Source of the DNA: Neonectria sp. B-13
Lineage: Eukaryota > Ascomycota > Sordariomycetes > Hypocreales > Nectriaceae
Assembly (NCBI GenBank): GCA_002682825.1
Contig: NOKP01000015.1
Coordinates: 372,001-436,000 of the forward strand
Direction: 5' to 3'
DNA: 64,000 nucleotides
A model generated the notes under the pieces. That model ran no database searches and was not told where the DNA came from. It saw nothing but the letters and a program-made list of their open reading frames with translations. The translations under genes and the position numbers were made by a program. Within the stretch, counting starts at the first letter, position 1; every line of letters begins with the position of its first letter. Below are positions 23,501 through 38,500 of this stretch, one piece after another.

Positions 23501-26500
23501 CTGCCTGCAAGATTGACCGGCGCCGCGTTAGCCGCTGGGTCGAGCAGCTGACCCCGGACGTGCTAGAAAAGGCTCTCAGTCTCTCGTCCACGCAGTCTTC
23601 CTTTCCGACAGCCACAGGCCCCGTACAGACGGTCATCGCGACCGCCTGGGGCCAAACACTCGATATCGCTGTCGACCAAGTCCCGACTGATCGATCCTTC
23701 TTCAGCCTCGGCGGCGACTCGATTCTCGCCATGCTCGTCATCAATAAATGCCGAGCCCGCAGCGTCCAGATCTCTGCCAGCGACATTCTCCGTGGCCATA
23801 CCATTGCCGACCTTGCCTCGCGCGTGCCCTTGGCCGATGAGACTCTGCCCCAATCAGCGGAGCAGCCCTTGTCGCGATTCGACCTGACCCCCTCCCAAAG
23901 TCTAGCTCTTGGAGCCGGTCTCGAGCTGCCCTCCACTCCGACTCGCGGCTCTAGAACCGTACAGTTGCGCCTGGTTCGGTCTGTGGATCAGGAAGCCCTG
24001 GAAGACGCATTTCGGAATCTCGTCGCCCTTCACTCGGCACTCCGCACCACTTTTGTCAACGAGGGCACCGCGTGGCATCAGCGTGTGGGCCTTGATCCTG
24101 GCAAGGCGTTTATACTGACCGTCCATGACGGGAGCGTCGATGCCAGCCGCCAGGTCGTCTCGCTGCTCGAAAAGTCGCGGGCTCAACTCGACATCGCCAC
24201 CGGGCCCCTTCTTGCGGTCGACTATTTCCCACATACCGGCCGGCTTGTCCTAGCCGCCTCGCAAATCACGCTGGGTGTGCCGTCGTGGCAGGTCGTGCTG
24301 AGAGACCTAGATGGCCTTCTCTCCGGCTCGCGTTCTTCACCCGCCGCTCCCCTGGCTCTGCTCGCCACTGACCGACTCCCCCTGACCCCCTTTTCTGTCA
24401 AGGAGGCCGTTGTAGAACAAGGGGAAGAATCCAATCTGGACTACTGGGAACTCGACCCAGAGGATACCTATTTGCCTCGGGAGATGAAGTACGAGCTCCG
24501 TGTAGAGTCCGAAGCTTCCGAGCAACTCGTCCAGATTTGCCAGAACACCAACCTGAATCCCGTTGACCTTGTGGTGGCGGCAACAGCACGATCTTTCTCA
24601 GACGTCTTTCTCGACCGCAGCGTTCCCGTCATTCATCTGGCGGATACTGCGTATGAGCATGGCGAGGTCGGCTACTATGACACCGTCTATCCAGTACAGG
24701 TTATAGGCAACTCCTCGTCCATGAGCAACCCGGATCTGGTAGCACAAGCCAAGATTTCCCGTGTTAGCGTCGCCTCCAAGGGGTTGCCCTACATGGCCCA
24801 ATCCTACCACCCTCAAGTGCTTTCCGCTCGAATCCCCGAGATCGTCGTCAGCTATTCAGACCAACGAGAGTCCAAGTTCCACGGTGAGGCCCTGCAGCAA
24901 ATGGACGACGGGGTGCCCACCACCAAGTCGTCAGCTTCTGCCCCCTTGATTCCGTCCTGCATCAGCATCACAGCGAGCACTCAAGACGACTCCTCGCTGA
25001 GCGTCACTGTGGCCCATAGCTGGGATCTGGGCCAGCAGAAGAAGGTCCGGAAATGGGTCCGGCGGCTTGAGACGGCGCTCGCGGACTTCATCAGTTCCAC
25101 CGCCAGAACCCACGCGCCCCTTTCTCCTGCTGATTTCCCCCTTGTCCGCGTGGCCGATGACAACGCGTGGGAGCGGCTACGGGCCACTATTGCGACCAAG
25201 ATCGGGTCCTGTTCGGCCCAGACAGTTGAAGCCCTATGTCCCTGCTCACCGGTGCAGGAGGGCATTCTCCTGAGCCAGGCCAAGAGCATGTCCTCTTACC
25301 AAGTCGACGTTGTTTGGAAGGTCCGTGATGCAATATCCGCTCCGTCAGTGTGCTTGGACAAGATAGAGAAGGCTTGGCAAGCGGTGGTTCGACAGCGCCC
25401 TGCCCTGAGGACCGTCTTTGTCGACGGGGCAGCCGCCGACGAGGCCTTCCTCGCCGTGGTCTTGCGTTACCCGCCGACGCTCGTGCAACACCAACTTCTT
25501 ACGAGTGGGCAAGGCGTAGAAACCCTTTTGGCTTCTCAACCGCACCTGGCCGTGGCCGATCATGAGCCACCTCACCGCTTGACCATCGCGCCGACGTCTG
25601 AGCAGGACCAGGTCTTGGTCCATCTACGAATCAGCCACGCCGTCCTCGATGGTGTCTCGCTCGACGCCTTGGAGCAGGACCTGAAGCGTGCTTACATGGC
25701 CGAGGATACATCCAGCTTGAGTGTGGATAATGGTAAGCAGCCGTCGGACATGGCGTTCTGCGAATATGTCAGCTTCATCCGGAGCCAAGACACCGACGTG
25801 TCTCTGGACTTTTGGAAGAACCGCCTAGCCACCGTTGCGCCTTGCCACTTCCCCCGACTACAGGTGCCTGATACAGAAATCGTCAACGAGAAGCGCGTGT
25901 TCCGGGCCGAACTCGACGACATATCGCCGCTTACCAGGCTGTGCCAGGAGTGCGGCCTCACAATCTCGAACCTGGTCCAGATTGCCTGGGCCCTGCTGCT
26001 CCGCTCATACACAAATAATCCCCACGTATGCTTCGGCTACATGACCTCGGGCCGCGATGCCCCTGTCCAGGGCATCGAGAGCGCCGTGGGTGTCTTCATC
26101 AACCTGCTCGTGAGCAACATCGAGCTAGACGATGACACTACGATCCGACAGGCCCTGGAAGATGCGCGCGGGGCCTTCGCCGACGCCCTCGAACACCAGT
26201 ACTGCCCGCTGGTAAAGATACAAAGGGCGTTGCAGCTTGGCAGCGAACCCCTTTTCAACACGGTCCTGTCGTGTTACCGCGACAATGAGGTCTCGTCATC
26301 CTCCGCAGCAGACGTGGCCGTCGACACTGTGTACCTGGATGACACTAGCGAGTTCAGCCTTGCGGCAAAGGCTACGTATACTCGATCCAAAATCGAGCTG
26401 ACCTTGACTTACTGGACCGAGTCCCTCTCCTCCAGTGCGGCGGATCTGGTGGGCAGCGTCTGGGTCCAGACACTAAAGTCCCTGCCCTCGCTCCTCAACC

Positions 26501-29500
26501 AGAAGGTGTCCAACGTGAGCCTGTTCGACATACAAAGCAGCCGCCTTGTCCAGGGCTGGAATAGCCAAGTGCCTGATGCTGTCAACGCCTGCCTCCACGA
26601 CGTTGTTGCGCGCGTTGCCGCCCTACAGCCCGAGAAGGAGGCTCTTTGCTCCACGGCGGGAAGCCTCACGTACGGCCAACTGGATGATTATTCTACCCGA
26701 TTGGGGCATCACCTGGTTTCCCTCGGGATAGGAACCGAGTCTGTCGTGGCTCTGCTATTTGAGAAGTCGATCTGGACTGTCGTGGCCATGCTGGGCGTTC
26801 TCAAAGCGGGCGGCGCCTTCGTCAGCTTGGATCCGGCTCATCCACCTGACCGCTTGGCATTGATCATTTCAGATATCAGCAGCCCTATCCTCCTAGTCTC
26901 CGAAATGCAGGCGGCGCGACCCCTAGTCGCCGAGGACCTGGCGTCTGTCGTGCGGCCGTGGACTGTCACGCCAGCGTCGATCCAAGCGTTGCCGATACAG
27001 GAGGGCAAGCCGTGCAGTACTGTCACCCCAGACAATGCCGCGTATCTCATCTTCACCTCGGGCAGCACAGGTAGACCTAAGGGTGTTGTGATCGAGCACC
27101 GGGCCGTCAGCACTGGCACCAAGGAACATGGGCTGCAGATGGCATATACCCCTGCCTCACGGGTTCTGCAGTTCGCGTCCTATGCCTTCGACGCCACCAT
27201 CGGGGAGGTCTTTACCACTCTCGTCCACCATGGCTGCGTGTGTATCGCCTCCGAGACGGAGCGGATCGAGGACCTTTCTGGCTTTATGAACCGCTTCCGC
27301 GTCACCTGGGCCTTCCTGACTCCCGCCGTCGCCCGGATGATGACCCCCGACGACGTGCCAGCCCTGAAGACGCTCATCTGCGGCGGCGAGCCCCTAGGCG
27401 ACCTCACGCCGCGCATCTGGAGTAACAAGGTCCAGTTCGTGCAAGCCTACGGTCCCACCGAGACTTGCGTTTTTGCGTCCATTAGCGATCGTCAACATCG
27501 CGAGGTGCGTCCCGCCATTATCGGCCACATGATGGGCAGCGCTGCGTGGATCGTCAGCCCTAACAATGTCGACATTCTTGTGCCCGTGGGAGCCGTGGGA
27601 GAGATGCTTATCGAAGGTCCGATTCTCGGACGCGGCTACCGCAACGATGTGGAAAAGACGGACGCCTCCTTCGTCTGGAGCCCACGGTGGTCGGGTGACT
27701 ATCCCCGGCACGAGCGCCCCCGACGTCTTTATAAGACGGGTGATTTGGTGCGGTATAACCTAGACGGCTCCATGGACTTTGTGCAGCGCAAGGACACGCA
27801 AATGAAGATCCGTGGTCAGCGCGTTGAGGCAGGCGAGATTGAGAGCCACATCACCCGCGCTCACGAGAATGTGCAGCACGTCTACGTGACCTTTACGAAG
27901 CAGGGGCGGCTGAGCTCGCGGCTGATCTCCGTGCTCTCCTTCAGTGGCGGAGCCGATACCGCCGTATCTGGTTCCTCACCCGCAGACGGCCACACTCTCC
28001 GTCTCGTGCAGGGCGAGGACCGCGAGAAGGCCAGGAAAGTGCTGCGTGCCGTGACAGAGTACCTATCGTCCAAGCTGCCCCGGCACATGGTGCCCACCGT
28101 CTGGGCCGTGGTCCAGGGGTCCTCGGTTCCCTTGACCACGTCGGGCAAAATCGATCGCCGCCAGATCACCGCCTGGCTCGAAAGGGCCGATGAGGAAACG
28201 GTGCAGGATATCCTGGCCCTCGATGAAGACGAGGAGGTTGGCCCAGACCAAGCCGTATCCGAGGCGGAAGCCGCGCTGCGTTCTATCTGGGCCTTGGTGC
28301 TGAACCTCGATCCGGAAAAGATCGGGCTGCGCCGACCCTTCTTCAGCTTGGGAGGCGATTCCATCTCCGCCATGCAGGTTGTCTCGCACTGCCGGGCCCA
28401 AGGCATCGACCTTGCTGTCCAAGACATCTTCCGCTGCAAAACCATTGCGGCGCTTGTCGCGCTCGTCAACGACACCGCCGCGGCCGGCCCCGGCGCGGCG
28501 TCCGGGGCGCAGCAGATGGACCTTGCGGAGCGGACGGAGGAGGACTTCGCCCTGTCCCCGATCCAGCGGATGCACTTTGACATGAACCCCGACGGTGTCA
28601 ACTACTTCAACCAGAGCTTCCTGGTGCAGATCCCCTCGGCCCGGCGGCTCTCTTCCACCGTCGTCCAAGACGCACTGCACCAGCTTGTCCGCCAGCACTC
28701 GATGCTTCGGGCAAGGTTCCGCCGGGCCCAGGGTCACTGGACGCAGCGCATCGCAGATAGCGTGTCTGGTTCTCTAAGATACCAGGAGCACTCGCATGTT
28801 GCCCCTGAAGAGGTCGACGCCCTCCTCCAGGCCGCCCAGGAATCCCTGGACATCCAGAACGGCCCGATGCTGGCTGTCAAGCTCGTCGAGCTGCCCGATC
28901 GGCAGCTCTTGCTCATGGCAGCCCATCACCTGGTCATTGACCTCGTCTCGTGGCGTGTGATTCTTGAGGAGCTCGAAGCCATCTTGTCAGGTAAAGCCAA
29001 GGCCCATTCGCACCCCATGGCAGCCGTGGCCCCCGTCCCCTTCCAGGCCTGGGTCCGTTTGCAAGCCGGCCGAGTCGAGCAGTGGTCCCCAGACAGAGTG
29101 CTCCCGTATAAGGTCCCGGTACCCCAACTGGACTACTGGGGCTTCGGCTCCAAGGAGGCCAATCTGTTCGGGTCGACGCGCGACCTGACGTTTGCGCTGG
29201 ACGAAGCCACAACAAAGGCACTCCTAGGCCCCTGCAACGAGCCGCTCCAGACGGACCCCCAGGATCTGTTCCTCGCAGCGGCGTTCCAGTCTTTCCACGA
29301 TGTCTTCCCCGATAGACCTCTCCCTGCCATCTTCACAGAAGGTCACGGCCGCGAAGCCGAAGCTGCCGACCGCATCGACCTGTCCCGCACCGTGGGGTGG
29401 TTTACTTCCATCGTCCCCGTTGCCCTCGTCGACGGCGTGCAGCCGGACGTCATCGAGACATTGAAGAGGATCAAGGACGCCCGGAGATCAGTACCCGGTA

Positions 29501-32500
29501 TGGGAGTGCCTTACTTTTCTTTCCGCCACCTTTCCGATGACGGGGCAGAGACGTTCCGCCACCACGCCCAGATGGAGATCCTCTTCAACTACTTTGGCCA
29601 ATACCAGCAGCTAGAGCGTGAGGGCGCCATCTTACAACCTGTTCCCGAGGGCCAGTTCTCGCAAAAGGACATCGACCCGTCGGCTCCGCGGCTGTCCGTC
29701 TTCGATATTGCCGTGGCTGTGGCGGAGGGACGGACCACCATCTCCCTGACAATCCCGCAGCACTTGAGTGACGCCCTCGCGCACCGCGTTCAGGTCTGGA
29801 TGGAGCGGCTCCAGCAGGTCCTGGTGAGTTTGATCGACGAGATGGGTCGAATGGCCTCCAGCTTCTCCTTGAGCGACATGCCTCTGGTTAAGGATATCTC
29901 CTACGATCAACTGGCCGACATGGAGTCGCTCTGCCGCGAGCACACCGGTACATGGGGGCCTGAGGCTATCGAGGAGATTCTGCCCTGCTCCCCCATGCAG
30001 CAGGGCATCCTGCTGAGTCAATCCCGCACGCCCGAGCTCTACGACGTTCGTGTCGCTCTCGAGATAAAAACCCCTGAGGGGGATTCGCCCAAGGTCCATC
30101 GCCTTAAGGACGCCTGGAAGCAGGTTGTCCGGCGCCAGCCCATGCTGCGCACCGTGTTCCTCCCCAACCTCCGAGGCACCGGGTCGTTCGACCAGGCTGT
30201 CCTGCGAGACCCCGTTCCCATTGTCCGTGAGGTACAGTTTGAAGACTCTCAAGCCTCATCCGGCAAAGACGTGGTGGAGAAGGTCCGGGACGAGTTGGCC
30301 ACAACGCCGGTCAACGGGTTTGAATACGGCAAACTCCCACACGAACTTGTCATTTACACGGCGGGCGAGCGAGTCTTTGTGCTGATCCGTCTCAGTCACG
30401 CCTTGGTGGACGGAGCTTCCCTGCCGGTCGTGACGCTGGAACTGCGACAAGCTTACTCTCGGCACCTGGCGGCCGGCCTGGGCCGCCCCTATCGGGAGCT
30501 GGTTGCTTATATCCAGCAGCAACCCCGGGACGAGACGCTCCGGTACTGGAGCGAGTACCTCCTCAACGCAAGCCCCTGCCGCCTGCCACCCCTTAACGAT
30601 AGCGTTGAGTCCTCGTCTCCAGGCAGTCTGCAGACGCGAGAGGTGGTCGTCCCTAATGCAGAGCCCCTGAGGCGCCTCTGCTCCGAGCACGGCGTCACCT
30701 TGGCGAACCTGATCCACGCGGCCTGGGCACTCGTGCTACGCGCCTACACAGGCGAAGACGATGTGTGTTTTGGGTACCTCGTGTCAGGCCGCGACGCCCC
30801 TATCGAGGGCGTTAACGAACTCGTCGGCCCCCTGATCAACATGCTCATCTGCCGTGTCGCCTTCAACGATCCCGACCGGTCCGTCCTGCAGTTACTGCAC
30901 ACAATGCGGGACGATTTTGTCTCGGGGCTTACCCACCAGTATGTCTCGCTCGGCGAGGTTCAGCATGGTCTCAACCTGGGGTCGGAGCAACTTTTCACCT
31001 CCGTCATCTCATTCCAGCGACACGACTCCGTAGCCGACGGTGCCGGCCCCACCGACGGAGCCGGAAGTCTTCGGATGACGCCCATTGACGCCCGGGACCC
31101 GACCGAGTACGACCTATCACTAAACATTATAGATGTCGAGCAGCAGCTCTCCGTCGCCTTTACGCACTGGACTTCCAAGGTCTCCGCTGCCCATGCGGCG
31201 CACATGGTTCGGGCCCTACTCGCCGCGCTGGCCGGCTTCGCTCAGGATCCCCATCAGCCCGCGACCCGTGTAGGGCTGGTCGACAGCAAGACCCGTCGTG
31301 AACTGGACGCCTGGAACGCCGCCGCCATGCCGACTCCCCGACGGGCTTGTTTGCATAACCTGATAGAGCAGCGGGTACGGGAGATGCCCGACCATCCAGC
31401 CGTCTCCGCGTGGGACGTCGATTTTACTTACGGCGAGCTGGACGGGGCCTCCAATGCATTTGCCCATTACCTACAGTCTCTGGGCGTCATCACACCCGAG
31501 ACTTTCATCATGACTTGCTTCGAAAAGTCGGCCTGGGCTGTCGTTGCGCAGCTTGCCGTGCTAAAGGCCGGCGGCGCCTTTGCGGCCGTCGATCCCAACC
31601 ACCCCATCGACCGCATCAAGTCCATTGCGTCCGACTTGGGCTCGCCGCCGGTCATGCTGACCAGCACCAAGTACAAGGAACGTTTCCTCGGTCTGTTCCC
31701 GCATGTCGTTCTTGTCGACACGCAGCACCTGGAATCCCTCGGCAGTCGCCTAACCGGCCCCCAAACCCAGGTGACGCCTGATAACGCTGCATACGCCATC
31801 TTCACCTCGGGCAGCACGGGCAAGCCGAAGGGCATATTGATCGAGCACCAGGCCATCGCCACTGCCACCACAATCCACGCCGACCGCTTCCGCCTCGGCC
31901 GTGACAGCCGCGTGCTCCAGTTCGCCGCCTATACCTTTGACGTAGCTGTCGGCGAGATCTTCCACACTCTGGTCAATGGCGGCTGCATTTGCGTGCCGTC
32001 AGAGCAGCAGAGGCTGGAGGACCTTCCCGGGGCCATTAACGAGTTCCGTGCCAACTGGATGTTCCTGACTCCGACCCTGGCAGATATGCTAGAGCCCGCG
32101 GCTGTCCCCGGTCTGCAGGTGCTCGTGCTGGGTGGAGAGGCGGCCACGGCAGACAACGTTCGCCGCTGGTCCGAGAAGCTGCGGCTGATTATCAGCTACG
32201 GGCCGGCCGAGTGCACTATCTGGTCCAACGCCAACGCGAGCGTCACGCCGGCCACCGACCCGGCCAACTTCGGTCCAGCCTTCGGTGCCGCCATCTGGGT
32301 GGCCGACATGGAGAACCCGGACGTGCTGCTGCCCATTGGCGCTGTGGGTGAACTGCTAATCCAGGGACCCTTGGTCGGCAGGGGATATATTGCCAACCCC
32401 GAAAATACGGCGGCGTCGTTCATCACGCCTCCGGGCTGGCTCTCGGCGGGCTCCGAGGGCTCCGCGGGCAAGCGCATATACCGCTCCGGCGACATTGTGC

Positions 32501-35500
32501 GGTATAACCCCGACGGCACCCTGTCCTTTGTGCGCCGTCGGGACAACCAGGTCAAGGTCCGCGGGCAGCGCATCGAGCTCAACGAGGTCGAGATCCACGT
32601 GTCTCAGGCCGACCCGGACCTGCTACACGCCGTTGTGCTTCTTCCCAAGTCCGGAGCCTGCCAGGGACGCTTGACGGCGGTGCTCTCGCATCGCCCTGAA
32701 GACGGACAAGACCCGGAGGCGATGGCTCAGCGCCCGCTCGCCGCCCTCGACACCGACAAGGCCGCCGCGGCCCGAAACGACGGCATCCGCGACCATCTGT
32801 CTTCGAGACTCCCGGGCTACATGGTCCCCAAGATCTGGATCGCCGTCGAGCACATCCCCGTTACAACCAATGGAAAGATTGATCGCCGTCAAATCCTCTC
32901 GTGGGTGCAGTCGCTGACCGACAACGACCTGGCCGGCATCGTGGGCCAGGCCTCGGCCGGAGCGGCGGCATCGACCACGTCTCCGCAGTCTGCGCAGAGT
33001 CCCATGGAGAAGCAGCTCGTCGGCGTCTGGAGCCAGGTCCTCAACGTGCCCGTCCCTTCGCTCCCCCTGAGCCAATCCTTCACCAGTCTAGGCGGTGATT
33101 CCATCTCGGCGATGCAAGTTGTATCGCGAGCGAGAGAATGTGGAGTTGTCGTGACGGTCCACGACGTGCTCCGATGTCATTCTCTTTCGGGGCTGGCGCT
33201 TCAAGCCCGGTTCAAGACTCTCGCCCCCCAGGACAAGGGGCGCGGCTCCTCGGCCACGGTGGGTGAAGAGCCGTTCCCTCTACTCCCCATACAGCGCATG
33301 TTCTTCGATAAGATGCCTTCTGGCCACAGCCACTACAACCAGACATTCGCTGTCCGCTTGTCCAAGCAAGTCGCAGCCCAAAACGTGAACGAGGCCATCG
33401 CTACCGTGGTGCAACAGCACCCGATGCTCCGTGCCCGCTTCCTCCAGGACGGCGGGAGCAACGGCCCATGGACACAGAGAATCTCTCGCGATGTTAGAGG
33501 CAGCTTTAGCTTCCAGTCGCTTAGATTCTCCTGCTTGGCGGATGCGCTGCCCGTGATAAACAAGTCGCAGGCCAGCTTGGACACTCGTCAGGGGCCCCTC
33601 GTTACCGCAATACTCCTCAGCCTGCCCGACGGCCAGGTTCTGTTCCTTGCGGCCCACCACTTGGTCATCGACCTTGTCTCATGGCGTATAATCCTCGCCG
33701 ACTTGGAACTTCTCTTGTCGGCCGGCTCCGCGTCCCACGCCGCCGTCCTGACTCCCGAGGCCGTATCGGTGCCGGCATGGAGCGAGGCGCTTGTCCAGCA
33801 GTCGACCGAGTACCGTGTCGACTCGGTCCTCCCCTTTGCAGTGCCGCCGGCGGACTTTGCCTACTGGGATATGGACCAGTGCCAGAACGCCATGGCGGAC
33901 ACGGTCACGATCCAGGTTCGGCTAGATGCCTCGAGCACCAAGGCTCTCCTAGGACCCGCAAACACGGCCCTTGGAACGGACCCCGTCGACTTGATGGTCG
34001 CAGCTCTCGCATTCTCGTTCCGCAACGCCTTCTCCGACCGCTCCGTGCCTACCGTCTACACCGAGTCGCATGGCCGAAACGCGTGGGACGATGGGATCGA
34101 CTTGTCGCGCACGGTGGCTTGGTTCACCACCATATATCCGCTCGTCGTCCCTCACCAGGATGCCGCTGCCGGTTCCGACCTCATTCAGACGGTGCGTCAA
34201 GTAAAGGACATGAGACGCAGCATCCCTGGCAAGGGTCTCCCTTACTTTGCCTCTCGATACCTCACCGAGGAGGGCCGTCTCGCTTTCCAGGACCATGCGG
34301 ATATGGAGATTCTCTTCAACTACCTGGGCCAGTACCAGCAACTGCAGCAATCTGACAACATCATCCAGGAGCTGACAGACGCGTCCCTCGATACCGAGGA
34401 CGCTCCGCCCACCACTCCACGCCTGTCCCTCCTCGACGTAGTGGCCCTCGTCGAGTCCTCGGAACTGGTCCTGTCCGTCAGCTACAACGGCAACATGCGG
34501 CATCGCGACCGCTTCGAGGCCTGGCTAGACGGGTTCCGGGGGGCCCTACAGGGTCTCTCAGCTGAGCTTCCGGCCATGCCCGCCGCCTTCACGCCTGGGG
34601 ACTTCCCCCTTCTCGGCCTGAACGAAGTCGGCCTGCTCTCCTTTGCGGATGCGGTCCAGGCCAAGGTGGGTTCCTGGGGCCCTTCCGTCGTCGAGTCGGC
34701 CTACCCGTGCTCGCCGTTGCAGCAGGGCATCTTGGTCAGTCAATCCAAGGACCCCAGCACATACGTGGTACAGGGAGTGTGGAAGATGCACCCCGTCGAA
34801 GGCCATCCCTTCCGCGTTGAACAGCTGGAGGAGGCCTGGCATCGGCTTGTCCGCTACCACCCCATGCTGCGCACCGTCTTCTGCGAGAGCAGTCAAGCCG
34901 ACGGCATCCTCGCCCAGGTCGTGTTGCGGGATGACGCCGCCGCCGCCTCGCCCACGATCCAGAGGATATTGGACTATGAGGGCTCAGATCCCGTCGAGTT
35001 CTTGCGATCCTCGCCTACGCTGCTCCCGTTGGACAAGGCTCCCATCGTGCTAGTCATCTGCACGACGGCTCCTCGCGGCGACGCCTACGTCTCGCTGCAG
35101 GTCAGCCATGCTCTCATTGACGGCACCTCCCTGGGCATCCTGGTGGCCGATCTGCAGAGGGCATACCACGGCGTCCTCCACGGCTCTGGACCGGCCTATA
35201 GCGACTACATTTCCCATGTCTACCGCAAGCCCATAGCTCAATCTCTGGCGTACTGGTCCGACGTCCTCGTGGACACCCGCCAGTGCCTCTTCCCCAATCT
35301 CTCTCCCGTTCCAGGCGTCCGGAAACTGAACAAGATCACTCGTGCCGTGCCAAACGTAGACGCCATGCGTCTGCTCTGCCGCAAAAGCGGTTTCTCAATC
35401 TCCAATCTCTTCCAGCTCGCCTGGGCGCTGGTCCTGCGGGCCTTTACCGGCTCGGATAGCATATGCTTCGGCTACCTGACGTCCGGCCGCGACGTGCCCG

Positions 35501-38500
35501 TCGACCGCATCGAGGAGGTCGTCGGCCCCCTCATCAGCATGCTCATTTGCCATACCACCTTTGGCGCCGGAGACGACGCTCAGTCTGCCCTCAGCTTGCT
35601 GCAGGATATGAGACGCGGCTATGTCGACAGCTTGCCCCATCAGCACTGCTCGCTGGCGGACATCCAGCACGCTTTGGGAGTCGGCAGCACAGCCCTGTTC
35701 AACACGGTCATGTCCCTGCAGAAGATAACCGCTGAGGAGGAGACAGGGGAGCAGCTTTGGTTTGAGGCGGTCGATGGCCACGACCCCAGTGAGGTATGAA
35801 TAGCCCCCTTGCTCGATGGATACTTGGCTTTGGACTGCATCACTAACTGGGACCCTAGTACAACATCACACTCAACATCCTCGACGGCGAGAAGGACGTT
35901 GAACTGCACTTCACTTACTGGACCGACAACCTCTCGGACAGTTACGCCGCGACCGTGGTCGAGGCAACGCTCCGGGCACTGGATGCCATCGTCCAAGACC
36001 CCGGGCGCCCGATGCCCGTCGTCGACCTGCTGAGCGACGACAGCCGCCGGAGCATTCTTCACTGGAACCGTAACCCGCCGATGCCCATCGAGTCGACGGT
36101 GCACGCGCTCATTGAAGCACACGTCAACGAGGTTCCGGATGCATGCGCCGTCAGCTCCTGGGACGGCGAGCTGTCCTACGCCGAGCTGGACCGCCTTGCT
36201 ACTCGTCTTGCCTCGCATCTCCGCACCCTCGGCGTCGGGCCTGAGGTGACGGTGCCGCTATGTTTCCGAAAGAGTCTATGGACTGTGGTTGCCATGCTCG
36301 CCGTGATGAAGGCCGGTGGTATATTTGTGCCCCTGGATCCGTCCCATCCTGCCGAGCGTATCCAGGTGCTTGTCGAGCAGCTCCCGACCCGCCTTGTCGC
36401 CCTCGCCTCGCCAGACGCCACCCATCTTGTTGCCCATCTCGTCGACACCACCATCATTGTGGACGCGGATTCGCTCGAGCAGCTCCCGGAGCAAGACAGC
36501 TTCGAGGATCCCTCACGTGCCGCCACGCCGGATAACGGGGTCTACATTATATTTACCTCTGGCTCGACGGGTCTGCCCAAGGGCGTCGTGCTCGACCACC
36601 GTGCTGCCGCCACCGGCACAACTTTCCACGGGCGAGCCATGACCTTTAGTCGGGACACGCGGGCCCTACAGTTTTCCTCGTACAGCTTTGACGCCTGTAT
36701 CATGGAGATCATCACCACTCTGGTGCATGGCGGATGCGTGTGCGTGCTGTCTGAGCACGAGCGCGTCAACGAGCTCGCCGCCGCCATCAATCGCCTCCGC
36801 GTCAACTGGGTGTTCCTTACCCCGGCCGTGGCTAGTACTTTCAATCCCTTCGAGGTCCCTACCGTCCGTCTCATCGCCATTGGAGGAGAACTACTTGGAC
36901 ACTCGGTCATCAAGAAATGGGACGGCGGTACGTGCCGTGTAGTTCAGGTATATGGACCGACCGAGTGTTGCGCCATCTCCACCTACGACGACAGGACGGG
37001 GCTGCCTATACGTCCCGAAGTCATCGGGAAGCCCATGGGCTGTACGACCTGGGTCGTGGACCCTCGCGACCCCGACGTCCTTATGCCCGTGGGCGCCGTC
37101 GGTGAGCTACTGATCCAAGGCCCCATTGAGGCCCGTGGCTATCTCAACGACCCTGAAAAGACCCGGCTGGGCTTCTTGACGGGCCTCGCCTGGTTACCAG
37201 AGGGCATCAAGGACGCCCGCCTGTATCGGACGGGAGACCTAGTCTGCTACAACATCGACAACACGCTCAGCTTCGTCCGGCGCAAGGATACCCAAGTGAA
37301 GGTACGCGGCCAGCGCATCGAGCTCGGCGAGATCAGCTACGTCATCGGCGCCTCGCACGACGACATCGCGACGCGCCTGGTGCTGCTCGGGACCGCCGGC
37401 AAGTTCGCCGGCAAGATCGTTGCCGTCCTGGCTTTCCGCGACCTGGGCGCCGATCAAGAAGACGGCGCCCTGAAGGTGCTCGAGAAGCAGGAGGACCAGG
37501 TCCAGGCCCAGGCCAGGGTGGCCGAGATCCAGAACTTCGCCGCCGACAAGCTCCCCTCTTACATGCATCCGGCCGCCATGATTGTCGTCAACGCCATTCC
37601 CATCACCGTCGCGGGCAAGATTGACGTCCGCCGCGTTGCCGCCTGGGTCGACAACATGGACGACCAGACGTACGGCCGCGTCATGAGCCTCACCGAGACG
37701 GACGAGGCCGAGGCGCCCGTCGGAGAGGTTGAGCAAATCATCCACGCGGCTATCAGCGAGGTTGTCAACCTACCGCTCACGCAAATAGGCATGCGCCGTT
37801 CATTCGTCAGCTTGGGAGGCGATTCCATCACCGCGATGCAGGTCATGGCGCTCTGCCGCCTGAAGGGCATCTCACTGCCGGTGCAGCATGTTCTCAAGAG
37901 CGCCAACATCACAGCCATGGCAACGAAGGCAAAGAGACTTGGCCTCGGCGTCTCCGCGGGCGTCGACACGGCCAGCAAGGAAGATGAGCACGCCCCCTTC
38001 CCCCTGTCTCCCATCCAGAAGCTGCACTTTGCCCAGTTCCCCGACGGGGAGAACCACTACAACCAAAGCATGCTCTTCAAGCTGCGGCGGCCCGTCTCCG
38101 CCGGCGTGATGCACAAGGCCCTCAAGGAACTCGTGCGGCGTCATCCGATGCTCCGCGCCCGATTCGAGAAGAACTCTCGGGACGGCCAGTGGACGCAGAA
38201 AGTGAGCCCGCTTGCCGACGAGTCCTTCTCGTTCGCCAGTGCTAAGCTGGCTTCCTGGGACGAGGCCCAGCTCCTCCTGGTCGAGGCTGAAGAGTCCCTC
38301 GACGTCACCAAAGGACCGTTGGTCGCCGCCAGGGTTGTCGACGTCCCAGAATTTTCGGCCTTCTTCATGGTCGCCCACCATGTTATCATCGATCTCGTAT
38401 CCTGGCGGACACTCCTCAGGGAGCTCGAGCACCTCGTCGACGGTACATCGCTTCCCAACACATCGCCGTCTTGGTCCTACCAGCAATGGGTCCGCAGCCT

